Positions 7,841-15,618 of a stretch of 26,123 bases of DNA are shown here, one piece after another. Source of the DNA: CAISIP01 sp043759735. GTDB taxonomy: Bacteria; Pseudomonadota; Gammaproteobacteria; Burkholderiales; Burkholderiaceae_C. Location of the stretch: assembly GCA_043759735.1 (NCBI GenBank), contig JAYUQC010000181.1:1-26123 (forward strand), read 5' to 3'. Positions within the stretch are counted from its first letter, which is position 1. Each line of letters begins with the position of its first letter. The notes under the pieces were generated by a model. It was given only the letters and a program-made list of their open reading frames with translations, did no database searches and was not told where the DNA came from. The position numbers were made by a program, and so were the translations under genes.

Positions 7841-9580
7841 ATGATCCTGGCCAGCCAAGACACGATCGCTGCATTCACCAGCCGCGGCTGGTGGGGCACC
7901 GTGACGCTGTGGCAGTTGTTCGAGCAGCAAGTAGCGGCGCGCGGCGATGCCGAGGCGGTAGTCGATGCACCCAATCGCACCGAATTTGCGCACGGGGCGC
8001 CCCGGCGCCTGAGCTGGCGGCAACTGGCGCACGAAGTAGACCAACTGTGCCTGCAGTTGATCGAACACGGCTTGCAGCGCGACAACATCGTTGTCGTGCA
8101 GCTGCCCAATTGCGTCGAGCAATTCGTCGTCTATCTGGCCTGCGCGCGGCTGGGTATTGTTGTCACACCCGTACCGGTCCAGTACCGCGAACATGAACTC
8201 GACCAGATCCTGGATCTGACCGGGGCGGTGGCGGCGATCACCTTCGCCGCCATTGGCAAGCCAGGCCATGTGCATGCCGCCGCGGGCATGTTCGTGCGCC
8301 TGTGTGCATCCCACCAGGCGCTGACCAGGGTGTTCGCATGGGGCGATGGCGCCGCGGCAGGTGCCATCGTTCTGGCCGACACCATGGCCATCGGGCTCGA
8401 CGACGCGCAACGCGCCGGGCTGCACGCGGCGCAGACGCGCGCGGCGGTCAGCGCCAACGACGTGTTCAGCATCTGCTGGACCTCGGGCACCGAAGCCGCA
8501 CCCAAGGGCGTTCCGCGCTCTCACAACGAATGGCTGGTGGTCGCACCCAGCATCATCGAGGCAGCCCGGTTGCAGGCGCATGCCCGGCTGCTCAATCCGT
8601 TCCCGTTCGTCAACATGGCGGGCCTGTCGACTGCGTTGGCGGGCTGGCTGGTGCTGGGCGGAACCGTTGTGCAGCACCACCCGTTCGAGCTGGCGGTATT
8701 CCTGCAGCAACTGCGCGACGAGCGCATCGACTACACCGTGGCGCCACCGGCGGTGCTCAACATGCTGCTGCACAACGCGGAAATGCTCGATGGCATCGAC
8801 TTCCGGCGCCTGTCGCGCATCGGCTCGGGCGCCGCGCCACTGAGTGAATGGATGGTACGTGGCTTTGCGGATAGGTACGGCGTCCAGATCGTGAACTACT
8901 TTGGCTCCAACGAAGGTGCAGCGCTGTCGGGCAGTGACCATGACATTCCGGACCCGGGATTGCGGGCCCAGTATTTTCCGCGCGCCGGCGTGGACGGATT
9001 CGAATGGAGCGTGTCGACCACCCGCAAGATCCGCACCCGGCTGGTCGACCTGGAGACTGGCCAGGACATCACCGAGGCGGGGCAACCCGGTGAACTGCGC
9101 TTCAAGGGGGCGACGATTTTCTCCGGCTATTTCCGCGCGCCGGAGATGACCGCACGCGCTTTCGACGACCAGGGTTATTACCGCTCCGGCGACCTGTTCG
9201 AGATCGGCGGCGACCGGCTGCAGTTCTACCGCTATGTGGGCCGCTCCAAGGATCTGGTGATCCGCGGCGGCATGAACATCTCGAGCGAAGAAATCGAAGG
9301 GCTGCTGGCGGCGTACCCCGGCGTGCGCGAAGTGGCCGTGGTCGGCGTACCCGACCAGGTGCTGGGTGAAAAACTCTGCGCCTGCATCGTCAGCGCGCCA
9401 GACGCGCCAGTGACGCTGCAGACCCTGGTGCGCTATTTGCGCGAGGAACGGCATGTGGCCGCCTACAAGCTGCCGGAATACCTGTTGGCGCTGACGATAT
9501 TGCCGCGCAACCCGGTAGGCAAGATCCTCAAGCGCGAACTGCGCGAACAGGCCAAGGCCCTTGCGTCGGAGGCGGCATGA
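7841..9580 (+). CDS. AMP-forming acyl-CoA synthetase
   Basis: 579 aa, starting 15 bp after the dioxygenase gene. ANL-superfamily order is complete: N-terminal LSWRQLAHEVDQLC, the phosphate-binding loop WTSGTEAAPKGVPRSH (W213 onward), the adenine-binding NYFGSNEG, GELRFKGATIFSGYF, YYRSGDLFEI, the hinge RSKDLVIRGGMNISSEEIE and the C-terminal catalytic Lys in LPRNPVGKILKRELRE. The loop departs from the usual TSGTTGxPKG at two positions (E and A in place of T and G), as in a subgroup of these ligases. It should convert a carboxylate to its CoA thioester with ATP. Its place after an oxidative-cleavage enzyme and an aldehyde dehydrogenase suggests that it activates the acid they make. Cytoplasmic. 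Confidence 0.92.
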   Translation: MILASQDTIAAFTSRGWWGTVTLWQLFEQQVAARGDAEAVVDAPNRTEFAHGAPRRLSWRQLAHEVDQLCLQLIEHGLQRDNIVVVQLPNCVEQFVVYLACARLGIVVTPVPVQYREHELDQILDLTGAVAAITFAAIGKPGHVHAAAGMFVRLCASHQALTRVFAWGDGAAAGAIVLADTMAIGLDDAQRAGLHAAQTRAAVSANDVFSICWTSGTEAAPKGVPRSHNEWLVVAPSIIEAARLQAHARLLNPFPFVNMAGLSTALAGWLVLGGTVVQHHPFELAVFLQQLRDERIDYTVAPPAVLNMLLHNAEMLDGIDFRRLSRIGSGAAPLSEWMVRGFADRYGVQIVNYFGSNEGAALSGSDHDIPDPGLRAQYFPRAGVDGFEWSVSTTRKIRTRLVDLETGQDITEAGQPGELRFKGATIFSGYFRAPEMTARAFDDQGYYRSGDLFEIGGDRLQFYRYVGRSKDLVIRGGMNISSEEIEGLLAAYPGVREVAVVGVPDQVLGEKLCACIVSAPDAPVTLQTLVRYLREERHVAAYKLPEYLLALTILPRNPVGKILKRELREQAKALASEAA

Positions 9581-9635
9581 GTCGCCGGGCCGCCCCAAGA
9601 CGAATCCCGCAGTGCGCAGCACGCAGGGTGGTCTG
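9577..9635 (+). repeat. Interspersed intergenic repeat, copy B
   Basis: Second copy of the element seen at 4547-4604. It starts at the stop region of the acyl-CoA synthetase gene (ATGAG contains its TGA) and ends at the GTG start of the hydrolase. Blocks GCCGGGCCG, CCCAAG, CGAAT, CGCA, TGCGCAGCA, AGGGTGG and CTG are shared. The AGGGTGG may act as the ribosome site of the next gene. Confidence 0.65.
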
Positions 9636-10418
9636 GTGAGCGAAACGACGCCAGGCAGGCCGGTCTTGCTGCTGATACCAGGCATGTTCAATACCGGCGC
9701 GATATGGGACCCGGTGCGCGTGCATCTTGGCGACGGCGTCGAGGTGCGGGTGGCGGACGTGTTGACGCAGGAGTCGATCACCGCGATGGCCGACGACGCC
9801 TGGCGCCTGGTGGACGCGCTGCCGCAGCAAACGCCACTGATCGTGGCCGGCTATTCGATGGGCGGCTATGTCGCCATCGACCTGCTGTCGCGTCATGCAT
9901 CGCAGGTGCGCGGCGTGGCCTTCATCGACTCCTCGGCCCAAGTCGAAACCGAAGCGTCGATGCTCAACCGCGTGAAGACCATCGCCGCACTGGAGCGCAA
10001 CTTCGAGCGCGCGGTGTCTGGCGTGATCGCGTTCAGCCTGCACCCCGACAACCTTGGCCGCACGGACCTGGTCGAGGGTATGCGCAGCATGATGCACGCC
10101 ATTGGCGCGCAGGCCGCGATCCGCCAAATGCGCGCCATCATGGGCCGCACAGACCAGCGCGCCGTGCTGGCGCAATTGGCGATGCCGACGCTGGTGGTCT
10201 GCGGGCGCGAAGACAAGGTCACACCGCCCGCATTGTCCGATGACATCGCCGCGCTGGTTCCGGGAGCCCGACTCGTCTGGCTGGCGCAAGCTGGACACCA
10301 GACGCCTTTGGAGCAGCCCGCGGCATTGGCCGACGCATTGCAGCAGTTGATCACCCGCGTATCCAGTTCGACCCCTCAACATTTTGCCGGCCTTGACCGG
10401 CGCACGGAGATGCCATGA
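9636..10418 (+). CDS. Alpha/beta hydrolase
   Basis: 260 aa from GTG at 9636 (protein begins with SETTPGRPVLLLIPG after the start), preferred over an upstream ATG at 9561 that lies inside the previous gene and would translate the dispersed repeat. The fold shows VLLLIPGMFNTGAIWD, the nucleophile elbow GYSMGGYVA with Ser74, the acid-bearing TLVVCGREDKVTPP and the catalytic His221 in AGHQTPLEQP. The triad is therefore complete. Possible roles are ester, lactone or acyl-CoA hydrolysis, or C-C bond hydrolysis of a ring-opened product; the sequence alone does not separate these. Its stop overlaps the next start (ATGA, 10415-10418), pointing to translational coupling with the Bug-protein gene. Confidence 0.88.
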   Translation: MSETTPGRPVLLLIPGMFNTGAIWDPVRVHLGDGVEVRVADVLTQESITAMADDAWRLVDALPQQTPLIVAGYSMGGYVAIDLLSRHASQVRGVAFIDSSAQVETEASMLNRVKTIAALERNFERAVSGVIAFSLHPDNLGRTDLVEGMRSMMHAIGAQAAIRQMRAIMGRTDQRAVLAQLAMPTLVVCGREDKVTPPALSDDIAALVPGARLVWLAQAGHQTPLEQPAALADALQQLITRVSSSTPQHFAGLDRRTEMP

Positions 10419-11392
10419 AACGACGCACCATATTGACCAGCCTGGCGGCAGCCACTGCCACCCTCACGCTCCCACCGGTGCGCGCGCAGACCTTTCCCGA
10501 CAAGCCGGTGCGGGTAGTGGTGCCGTTTGCCGCCGGCAATACGCTCGACACCGCATTGCGCCAGGTTGCCGAGGTGTTCAAGGCCAACACCGGCCAGCCG
10601 CTCCTGGTCGATGCCAAGCCCGGTGGCTCGGGCATCATCGCGGCACAGACCGTGATGCAGGCGGCACCCGACGGCTACACGCTGCTGCTGTGCAACACCA
10701 GCATGTTCACGATCAACCCGCACACCTTTGCCAGCCTGCCCTACGACCCGGACAAGCACTTCAAGCCAGTGTCCAACTTCCTGGGCGCGGCGATGGTGAT
10801 GGCAGTCAACGCCAGCGTGCCGGCCAACAACGTGGCCGAGTTCGTGGCCTGGACCAAGGCGAATCCGGGCAAGGTCTCGTTCGCCTCGTTCACCGCCGGC
10901 AACTCCTCGCATTTCGCCGGCGTGATCCTGAACCAGCGCGCCGGCATCGACATGCTGCATGTGCCGTTCAACGGCACGCCTCCTGCGGTCACGAACCTGC
11001 TTGGCGGCCAGGTCCACGCGGCGTTCCTGCCACTGCTGGCGGTCAAGCAGCATGTGGAATCGGGCAAGGTCAAGGTGCTGGCGATCACGACGCCCACCCG
11101 CTCGCCGCTGATGCCCAACCTGGCCACCTTCCGCGAGCAGGGTTACCCCGACCTGGACATCTACATCTGGGCCGGCCTGGCCGCACCCAGCGGGACACCG
11201 GACGCGGTGATCGCTCGGCTCAACGCCGAATTCGGCAAGGCGCTGCGCAGTGCGGAGATCAGGGACAAGTGGACACCCGTGGGTTTCGAGCCACTGGCGA
11301 CGACACCGCAGGAGTTCCAGACCTTCTACCAGGCCGAGTCCAGACGCTGGGCCGAAGCCGTCAAGATTTCCGGCTTCAAGGCAACGCAGTAA
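10415..11392 (+). CDS. Bug-family (TTT) substrate-binding protein
   Basis: 325 aa. The N-terminus MKRRTILTSLAAATATLTLP is a secretion signal with a twin arginine, so Tat export is possible though the full SRRxFLK pattern is absent. The mature part has FPDKPVRVVVPFAAGNTLDTALRQ, LLVDAKPGGSGIIAAQTV, APDGYTLLLCN and SSHFAGVILNQRAGIDMLHVPFNGTPPAVTNLLGGQV, all standard for the family and at full length. It should bind an organic acid in the periplasm. It is embedded in the catabolic run, overlapping the hydrolase stop and 3 bp before the flavoprotein gene, so its ligand is probably the pathway substrate. No cognate TctA/TctB genes are visible; the run instead encodes a Liv-type ABC transporter. Confidence 0.93.
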   Translation: MKRRTILTSLAAATATLTLPPVRAQTFPDKPVRVVVPFAAGNTLDTALRQVAEVFKANTGQPLLVDAKPGGSGIIAAQTVMQAAPDGYTLLLCNTSMFTINPHTFASLPYDPDKHFKPVSNFLGAAMVMAVNASVPANNVAEFVAWTKANPGKVSFASFTAGNSSHFAGVILNQRAGIDMLHVPFNGTPPAVTNLLGGQVHAAFLPLLAVKQHVESGKVKVLAITTPTRSPLMPNLATFREQGYPDLDIYIWAGLAAPSGTPDAVIARLNAEFGKALRSAEIRDKWTPVGFEPLATTPQEFQTFYQAESRRWAEAVKISGFKATQ

Positions 11393-11395
11393 CAC

Positions 11396-12490
11396 ATGGA
11401 GCAGAATATCTCGCGCGCCCCGTTCGGGCTGCGTCTGCCGGTTTTTGCGGCGCCGATGTTTCTCATATCCGGACCGGATCTGGTGCTGGCCGCTTGCAAG
11501 GCCGGCATCATTGGCGCGTTCCCGACACCCAACGCGCGGCCGATCGCGCAACTCGACGCCTGGATGCACCAGATCACCGAAGGGCTTGCGCGCGCGCGGG
11601 GCGAACAGGGCACACATCCGGTGGGCCCCTGGTGCGCGAATCTGGTGACGCACTCATCCAACACCCGGCTGCCGGAAGACCTGGCGCTGGTGGCCAGGTA
11701 CAAACCCCCGATCGTCGTAACCGCACTCGGCAGCCCCAAACCAGCCATCGAGGTCGTGCAGGCCTACGGCGGACTGGTGTTCGCTGACGTGACCACCATC
11801 GCCCTGGCCAGGAAGGCGGTCGCCGCCGGCGCGGACGGCCTGGCCTGCGTGTCGGCCGGGGCAGGCGGACACACCGGATTCCTGTCTCCGTTCGCGTTTA
11901 TCAGCGCCCTGCGCGAGTTCTTCGACGGCCATGTGATCGTCGGTGGTGGCATCAGCGACGGCTGGGGCGTCGCCGGCGCGCTGGCCAGCGGGGCCGATTA
12001 TGTCTACATGGGTACCCGTTTCATTCCCACGCGAGAGAGCATGGCGCCCGATGCCTACAAGCAGATGCTGGTGGATTGCTCGGTCGACGACCTGGTCGTA
12101 AGCGCCGGTGTGTCGGGCACTCCGGCAAGTTGGCTCAAGCCGTCGCTGCGCGCCAACGGGCTCGATCCGGACAACATGCCGTCGGCACCCGGGCGCATGT
12201 ACGACAGCAACCAATCCTTCACATCCAAGAAATGGACCGAGGTCTGGGCCGCTGGCCAGGGCGTGGGTGCGGTCAAGGCGATCGAGCCAGTGGCCGAGGT
12301 TGTAAATCGGCTGGAGCAGGAATACATGCAGGCACTGGCTCGCATGCGCCATCTGCCCTATCCCTGTTCCAACCGCACCGATCCCCGTCCGTCTCATGCA
12401 GAGTCCCTCCCCGTTCGGGGCGATGACGCGGCGCATGACCACCAACAGTCGGTCCCTCAATCAACGCAACCCATGGAGTCGCAACCATGA
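11396..12490 (+). CDS. Nitronate monooxygenase / 2-nitropropane dioxygenase family flavoprotein
   Basis: 364 aa TIM-barrel FMN enzyme. Visible elements are the N-terminal LPVFAAPMFLISGPDLVLA, the IVVTALGSPKP strand, VFADVTTIALARKAVAAGADGL, the AGAGGHTGFLSP loop with the family's catalytic-type His (H159), and the FMN phosphate site HVIVGGGISDGWGVAGALASGADYVYMGTRF (about 183-213, written here by its key glycines at 186-188). Members oxidise alkyl nitronates or act as enoyl reductase-like or uncharacterised flavoenzymes; in catabolic operons the true substrate is usually unknown. Residues about 326-364 form a polar tail rich in H, Q, S and P with no resemblance to the family. The stop overlaps the thiolase start (ATGA at 12487-12490). 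Confidence 0.87.
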   Translation: MEQNISRAPFGLRLPVFAAPMFLISGPDLVLAACKAGIIGAFPTPNARPIAQLDAWMHQITEGLARARGEQGTHPVGPWCANLVTHSSNTRLPEDLALVARYKPPIVVTALGSPKPAIEVVQAYGGLVFADVTTIALARKAVAAGADGLACVSAGAGGHTGFLSPFAFISALREFFDGHVIVGGGISDGWGVAGALASGADYVYMGTRFIPTRESMAPDAYKQMLVDCSVDDLVVSAGVSGTPASWLKPSLRANGLDPDNMPSAPGRMYDSNQSFTSKKWTEVWAAGQGVGAVKAIEPVAEVVNRLEQEYMQALARMRHLPYPCSNRTDPRPSHAESLPVRGDDAAHDHQQSVPQSTQPMESQP

Positions 12491-13722
12491 CCATCTCCAC
12501 CTACGTCCTGGGCGGCTACCAGAGCGACTTCGCCAAGGTCTGGTCGCGCAACGGTCAGGACATTTCCGACATGACGCGCGAGGCGACGCTCGGCGCACTC
12601 GCCGCCGCTGGACTGGAGGCCACTGCCATTGACAGCATCCACGTCGGCAACGCGTTCGGCGAACTGCAGCGCCAGCAGGCGCACCTGGGCGCGATGGTGG
12701 CGCAGGTGGTGCCCGAGCTCTGGGGGGTGCCGGCAATGCGCCATGAAGGCGCCTGCGCATCGTCGTCGCTGGCCGTGCTCACCGCGATGGCCGAGATCGA
12801 GGCCGGGCGCTACGACTGCGTGCTGGTGCTCGGCGTCGAGGAGTTCAAGAACCTGCCGGGCGACATCGCCTCCCGCAATCAGAACGCCGCATCCTGGCAA
12901 GGCCACGAGGACATCGCGTGCACCTTCATGTGGCCAGCCGCGTTCGGCCTGATGGCACAGGAATATGAGCGCCGCTACGGCCTGGATCGCAAATACCTCA
13001 ACCGCATCGCCGAGCTCAACTACGGCAACGCCAAGCGCAACCCGCTGGCGCAGACCCGCAAATGGCAGTTCGACGCCGACAGCTTCACCGACGACGACGT
13101 GGCCAACCCGGTGATCGAACCGGGCTCGCGGCGCCAGGACTGCGGCCAGATCACCGACGGCGCCTGCGCCGTGGTGCTGGCCAGCGCCGATTTTGCGCAG
13201 GAACATGCACGGCGCAGCGGCACCACGCTGGACAAACTGCCGCGTATCGCCGGCTGGGGCCATCGCAACGCCGGCCTGCGGCTCAAGGACAAGTTCGAAC
13301 GCAGCGCGGGCGAGCCCTATGTTTTTCCGCATGTACGCCAGACCATCGAGGACGCCTGGCGCCGAGCCGGCGTGCCGGACATCGCCGCCATGGATGGCGT
13401 CGAAACCCACGACTGCTTTACCACCACCGAATACATGGCGATCGACCACCTGGGACTGACCGCACCCGGCCAGAGCTGGCAGGCAGTGGAAGACGGCCGC
13501 ATCGAACGCGGCGGCAGCTGCCCGGTCAACATGAGTGGCGGACTCATTGGGTGCGGCCATCCGGTCGGGGCGACCGGTGCCCGGATGCTGCTGGATGCGG
13601 CGCGCCAGGTCAGCGGCCAGGCGGGCGACTGCCAGATCGACGGAGCGCGGCGCATCCAGACCCTCAACATCGGCGGCTCCTGCGCCACCGTCGTCAGTTT
13701 CGTCGTGGCCTGCGACGCCTGA
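12487..13722 (+). CDS. Thiolase family protein (SCP-x type acetyl-CoA acetyltransferase)
   Basis: 411 aa. The thiolase fold is clear: acylated Cys90 in the EGACASSSLAVL motif, His308 in GVETHDCFTTTEYMA, and His358 in GGLIGCGHPVGATGARM. The end GGSCATVVSFVV replaces the CxG motif of classical thiolases, and the HDCF motif is as in the SCP-x/lipid-transfer-protein class. The family cleaves 3-oxoacyl-CoA with CoA or runs the reverse condensation; this subgroup is frequent in steroid and aromatic side-chain breakdown, often with a DUF35 partner, which is not present here. Translationally coupled to the flavoprotein gene and 18 bp before the regulator gene. Inferred role: release of acetyl- or propionyl-CoA from the pathway's CoA ester. 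Confidence 0.9.
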   Translation: MTISTYVLGGYQSDFAKVWSRNGQDISDMTREATLGALAAAGLEATAIDSIHVGNAFGELQRQQAHLGAMVAQVVPELWGVPAMRHEGACASSSLAVLTAMAEIEAGRYDCVLVLGVEEFKNLPGDIASRNQNAASWQGHEDIACTFMWPAAFGLMAQEYERRYGLDRKYLNRIAELNYGNAKRNPLAQTRKWQFDADSFTDDDVANPVIEPGSRRQDCGQITDGACAVVLASADFAQEHARRSGTTLDKLPRIAGWGHRNAGLRLKDKFERSAGEPYVFPHVRQTIEDAWRRAGVPDIAAMDGVETHDCFTTTEYMAIDHLGLTAPGQSWQAVEDGRIERGGSCPVNMSGGLIGCGHPVGATGARMLLDAARQVSGQAGDCQIDGARRIQTLNIGGSCATVVSFVVACDA

Positions 13723-13740
13723 TTGTTTCGTGCCGCGACC

Positions 13741-14712
13741 ATGGCTCCGTCCATCACCCTGTCGTTCGCGCCAGACCTGGATCTGACCCGCGATGCGCTG
13801 GCCAGCAGTACGCTGAACCATGGGTTGATGGTGCTGGGCGACCGCTGGATCGTGGCCATCTTGATGGGCGCCTTCACCGGCATCAACCGTTTCGACGCAT
13901 GGCAGACCAGCCTGGGGATCCCGCGGCCGACACTGGCCAACCGGCTGAGGACCCTGGTTGGCCTGGGACTGTTGCGCCAGCGCGCATACCAGGAGCGCCC
14001 GAAGCGGCTGGCCTACCACCTGACCCAGGCCGGCCTCAAGCTCTACGACCATGTGCTGATGGTGTGGGTGTGGGAAAAACGCTGGGGTTCGCGCCGCGCC
14101 CAGCTGCCGGACAAGCTGCTGCACACGCGCTGCGGCAAACATTTCGTACCGGTGCTGACCTGCACGGCCTGTGGCGACAAGACCGGCATGAACGATCTGC
14201 AGCTCACCCTCAAAGTCAACCCGAAACTGCTGGAACTGGCGCCGATCGCCCGCGCAGCGCGGCTGGCTGCGACCGACGCGACGGGGCTGGGGCTCGGGCT
14301 GCGGGTCGACCGCTGGTCGCTGATGATCGTCACCGCGGTCGTGCTCGGTTGCCACTATTTCGACCAGCTGGTCCACGTACTGGGCATTGCCAGCAGCGTG
14401 CTGGCGCGCCGCCTCGCCAGCATGGTCGAGGCAGGCCTGCTGCTCGGCCAACCCGACCTGAACGATGCGCGACGCACCGTCTACCGACTCACGCCAGCGA
14501 GTCGCGACCTGTTCGGCTACCTGGTGTGCTTTTCAACCTGGGCAGCCGGAAACTACCTGCACCAGCCCAGTTCGATCCGCCCGGTGCACAAGGCCTGCGG
14601 CAGTCCGTTTGTGCCACAGGTGGCCTGCAGCGCCTGCGCCCAACCGGTGACGCCGCACGACGTGACTTTCCATGGGGCCACCTCGTCCCCACGCATTGCG
14701 GAGCCCGCATGA
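13741..14712 (+). CDS. Tandem-domain HxlR-like winged-helix regulator with two Cys/His clusters
   Basis: 323 aa from ATG at 13741 (a TTG at 13723 is a weaker alternative). Two halves repeat the same architecture. Half 1: GDRWIVAILMGAF (about 33-45), recognition helix IPRPTLANRLRTLVGLGLL (about 60-78), a wing with YHLTQAGLKLYD, then H128-x2-C131-x9-C141-x2-C144. Half 2: VDRWSLMIVTAVV (about 189-201), IASSVLARRLASMVEAGLL (about 216-234), YRLTPASRDLFGY, then H283-x2-C286-x9-C296-x2-C299. The helices match HxlR-type winged helices, which usually act as homodimers; here both copies are in one chain, so it may bind as a pseudo-dimer. The identical Cys/His spacing suggests one zinc ion per half. Lying inside the run it probably controls it; no operator was identified. 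Confidence 0.82.
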   Translation: MAPSITLSFAPDLDLTRDALASSTLNHGLMVLGDRWIVAILMGAFTGINRFDAWQTSLGIPRPTLANRLRTLVGLGLLRQRAYQERPKRLAYHLTQAGLKLYDHVLMVWVWEKRWGSRRAQLPDKLLHTRCGKHFVPVLTCTACGDKTGMNDLQLTLKVNPKLLELAPIARAARLAATDATGLGLGLRVDRWSLMIVTAVVLGCHYFDQLVHVLGIASSVLARRLASMVEAGLLLGQPDLNDARRTVYRLTPASRDLFGYLVCFSTWAAGNYLHQPSSIRPVHKACGSPFVPQVACSACAQPVTPHDVTFHGATSSPRIAEPA

Positions 14713-14725
14713 GCAAGGATGCCGG

Positions 14726-15613
14726 ATGACCGACGCGGGACTGCAGGTTTTCGCGCAGCTCACCGTCAACGGCATCGCCGTGGGCGCGATCTACGCCTTG
14801 GTCGCACTCGGACTGGTGCTGACCTACAAGGCCACCGAAGTACTGAACTTCGCGCATGGCGACCTGCTGGTGGTGTCGGCGTTTACCGCCTGGGGACTGA
14901 TCACGATCGCCGGCCTGCCGTTTTGGGCGGCATTGGGCACCACGGTGCTGATCGCCGCGCTGCTTTCCTACGGACTGGATGCCTTCATCATCCGGCGCAT
15001 CGCGGGCCAGCCGCAGTTCGCCGGCGTGATGCTGACCATCGCGCTGGCCTTCATGCTGCGCGGCCTGGTCAGCATGGGTTTTGGACCCGAATCGCGCAAC
15101 TACGCGACGCCCTGGACCGGCCAGACCAGTACCGTGGCAGGTATCGCCATCGCCGACCTGCAACTGGTCATCGTCGGCGTTGCACTGGCAGTGACGGCGG
15201 CGCTGCTACTGTTCTTTCGCAGCACCCGGCTCGGCGTTGCGATGCAGGCAGCCTCGCAGAACCAGCTCGCCGCCTACCTGACCGGGGTGCGCGTCAAGCG
15301 CGTCAACTCCATGGTCTGGGCGCTGGCCGGGGCCACCGCGGCGGTGGCCGGCGTGTTGCTGGCGCCGATCACGCTGGTCGACGTGAGCTTGTGGTACGTG
15401 GTGCTCAAGGCGCTGGCGGCGCTGGTGCTGGGCGGTTTTGGCAGCATTGCCGGCGCCATCGTCGGTGGCCTGCTGATCGGGCTGATCGAGCAGTACGCCG
15501 GCGTCTACCTGCCCGATGGCTCCAAGGACGTGGTCGCCTATGTGGTGCTGATCGGCGTGCTGGTGGTACGTCCGCACGGCCTGCTCGGCGAAGCACACGG
15601 CAAACGGGTGTAG
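14726..15613 (+). CDS. livH: Branched-chain amino acid type ABC transporter permease LivH
   Basis: 295 aa from ATG at 14726, with AAGGA 7 bp upstream; a longer in-frame ATG at 14672 lies in the regulator gene. About eight hydrophobic segments are visible, with family signatures GAIYALVALGLVLTYKATEV near the N-terminus, LNFAHGDLLVVSAF, GVRVKRVNSMVWALAGATAAVAG and ALAALVLGGFGSIAGAIVGG. It is one of two inner-membrane subunits of a hydrophobic amino acid transporter (HAAT) family importer. Many such systems in Burkholderiales import aromatic or other carboxylic acids instead of branched-chain amino acids, which the surrounding CoA-ligase genes favour here. Starts 13 bp after the regulator gene and ends 5 bp before livM. 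Confidence 0.93.
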   Translation: MTDAGLQVFAQLTVNGIAVGAIYALVALGLVLTYKATEVLNFAHGDLLVVSAFTAWGLITIAGLPFWAALGTTVLIAALLSYGLDAFIIRRIAGQPQFAGVMLTIALAFMLRGLVSMGFGPESRNYATPWTGQTSTVAGIAIADLQLVIVGVALAVTAALLLFFRSTRLGVAMQAASQNQLAAYLTGVRVKRVNSMVWALAGATAAVAGVLLAPITLVDVSLWYVVLKALAALVLGGFGSIAGAIVGGLLIGLIEQYAGVYLPDGSKDVVAYVVLIGVLVVRPHGLLGEAHGKRV

Positions 15614-15618
15614 TCTCC

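Noticed and set aside
6404..9781. Minus-strand open frame of 1125 codons opposite the dioxygenase and CoA-ligase genes
   Set aside because: It is antisense to two genes with complete catalytic motifs; long stop-free antisense frames are expected in high-GC DNA, and its translation is rich in R, H, Q and A with no recognisable domain.
12457..14451. Minus-strand open frame of 664 codons opposite the thiolase and regulator genes
   Set aside because: Shadow of two real plus-strand genes; no domain signature.
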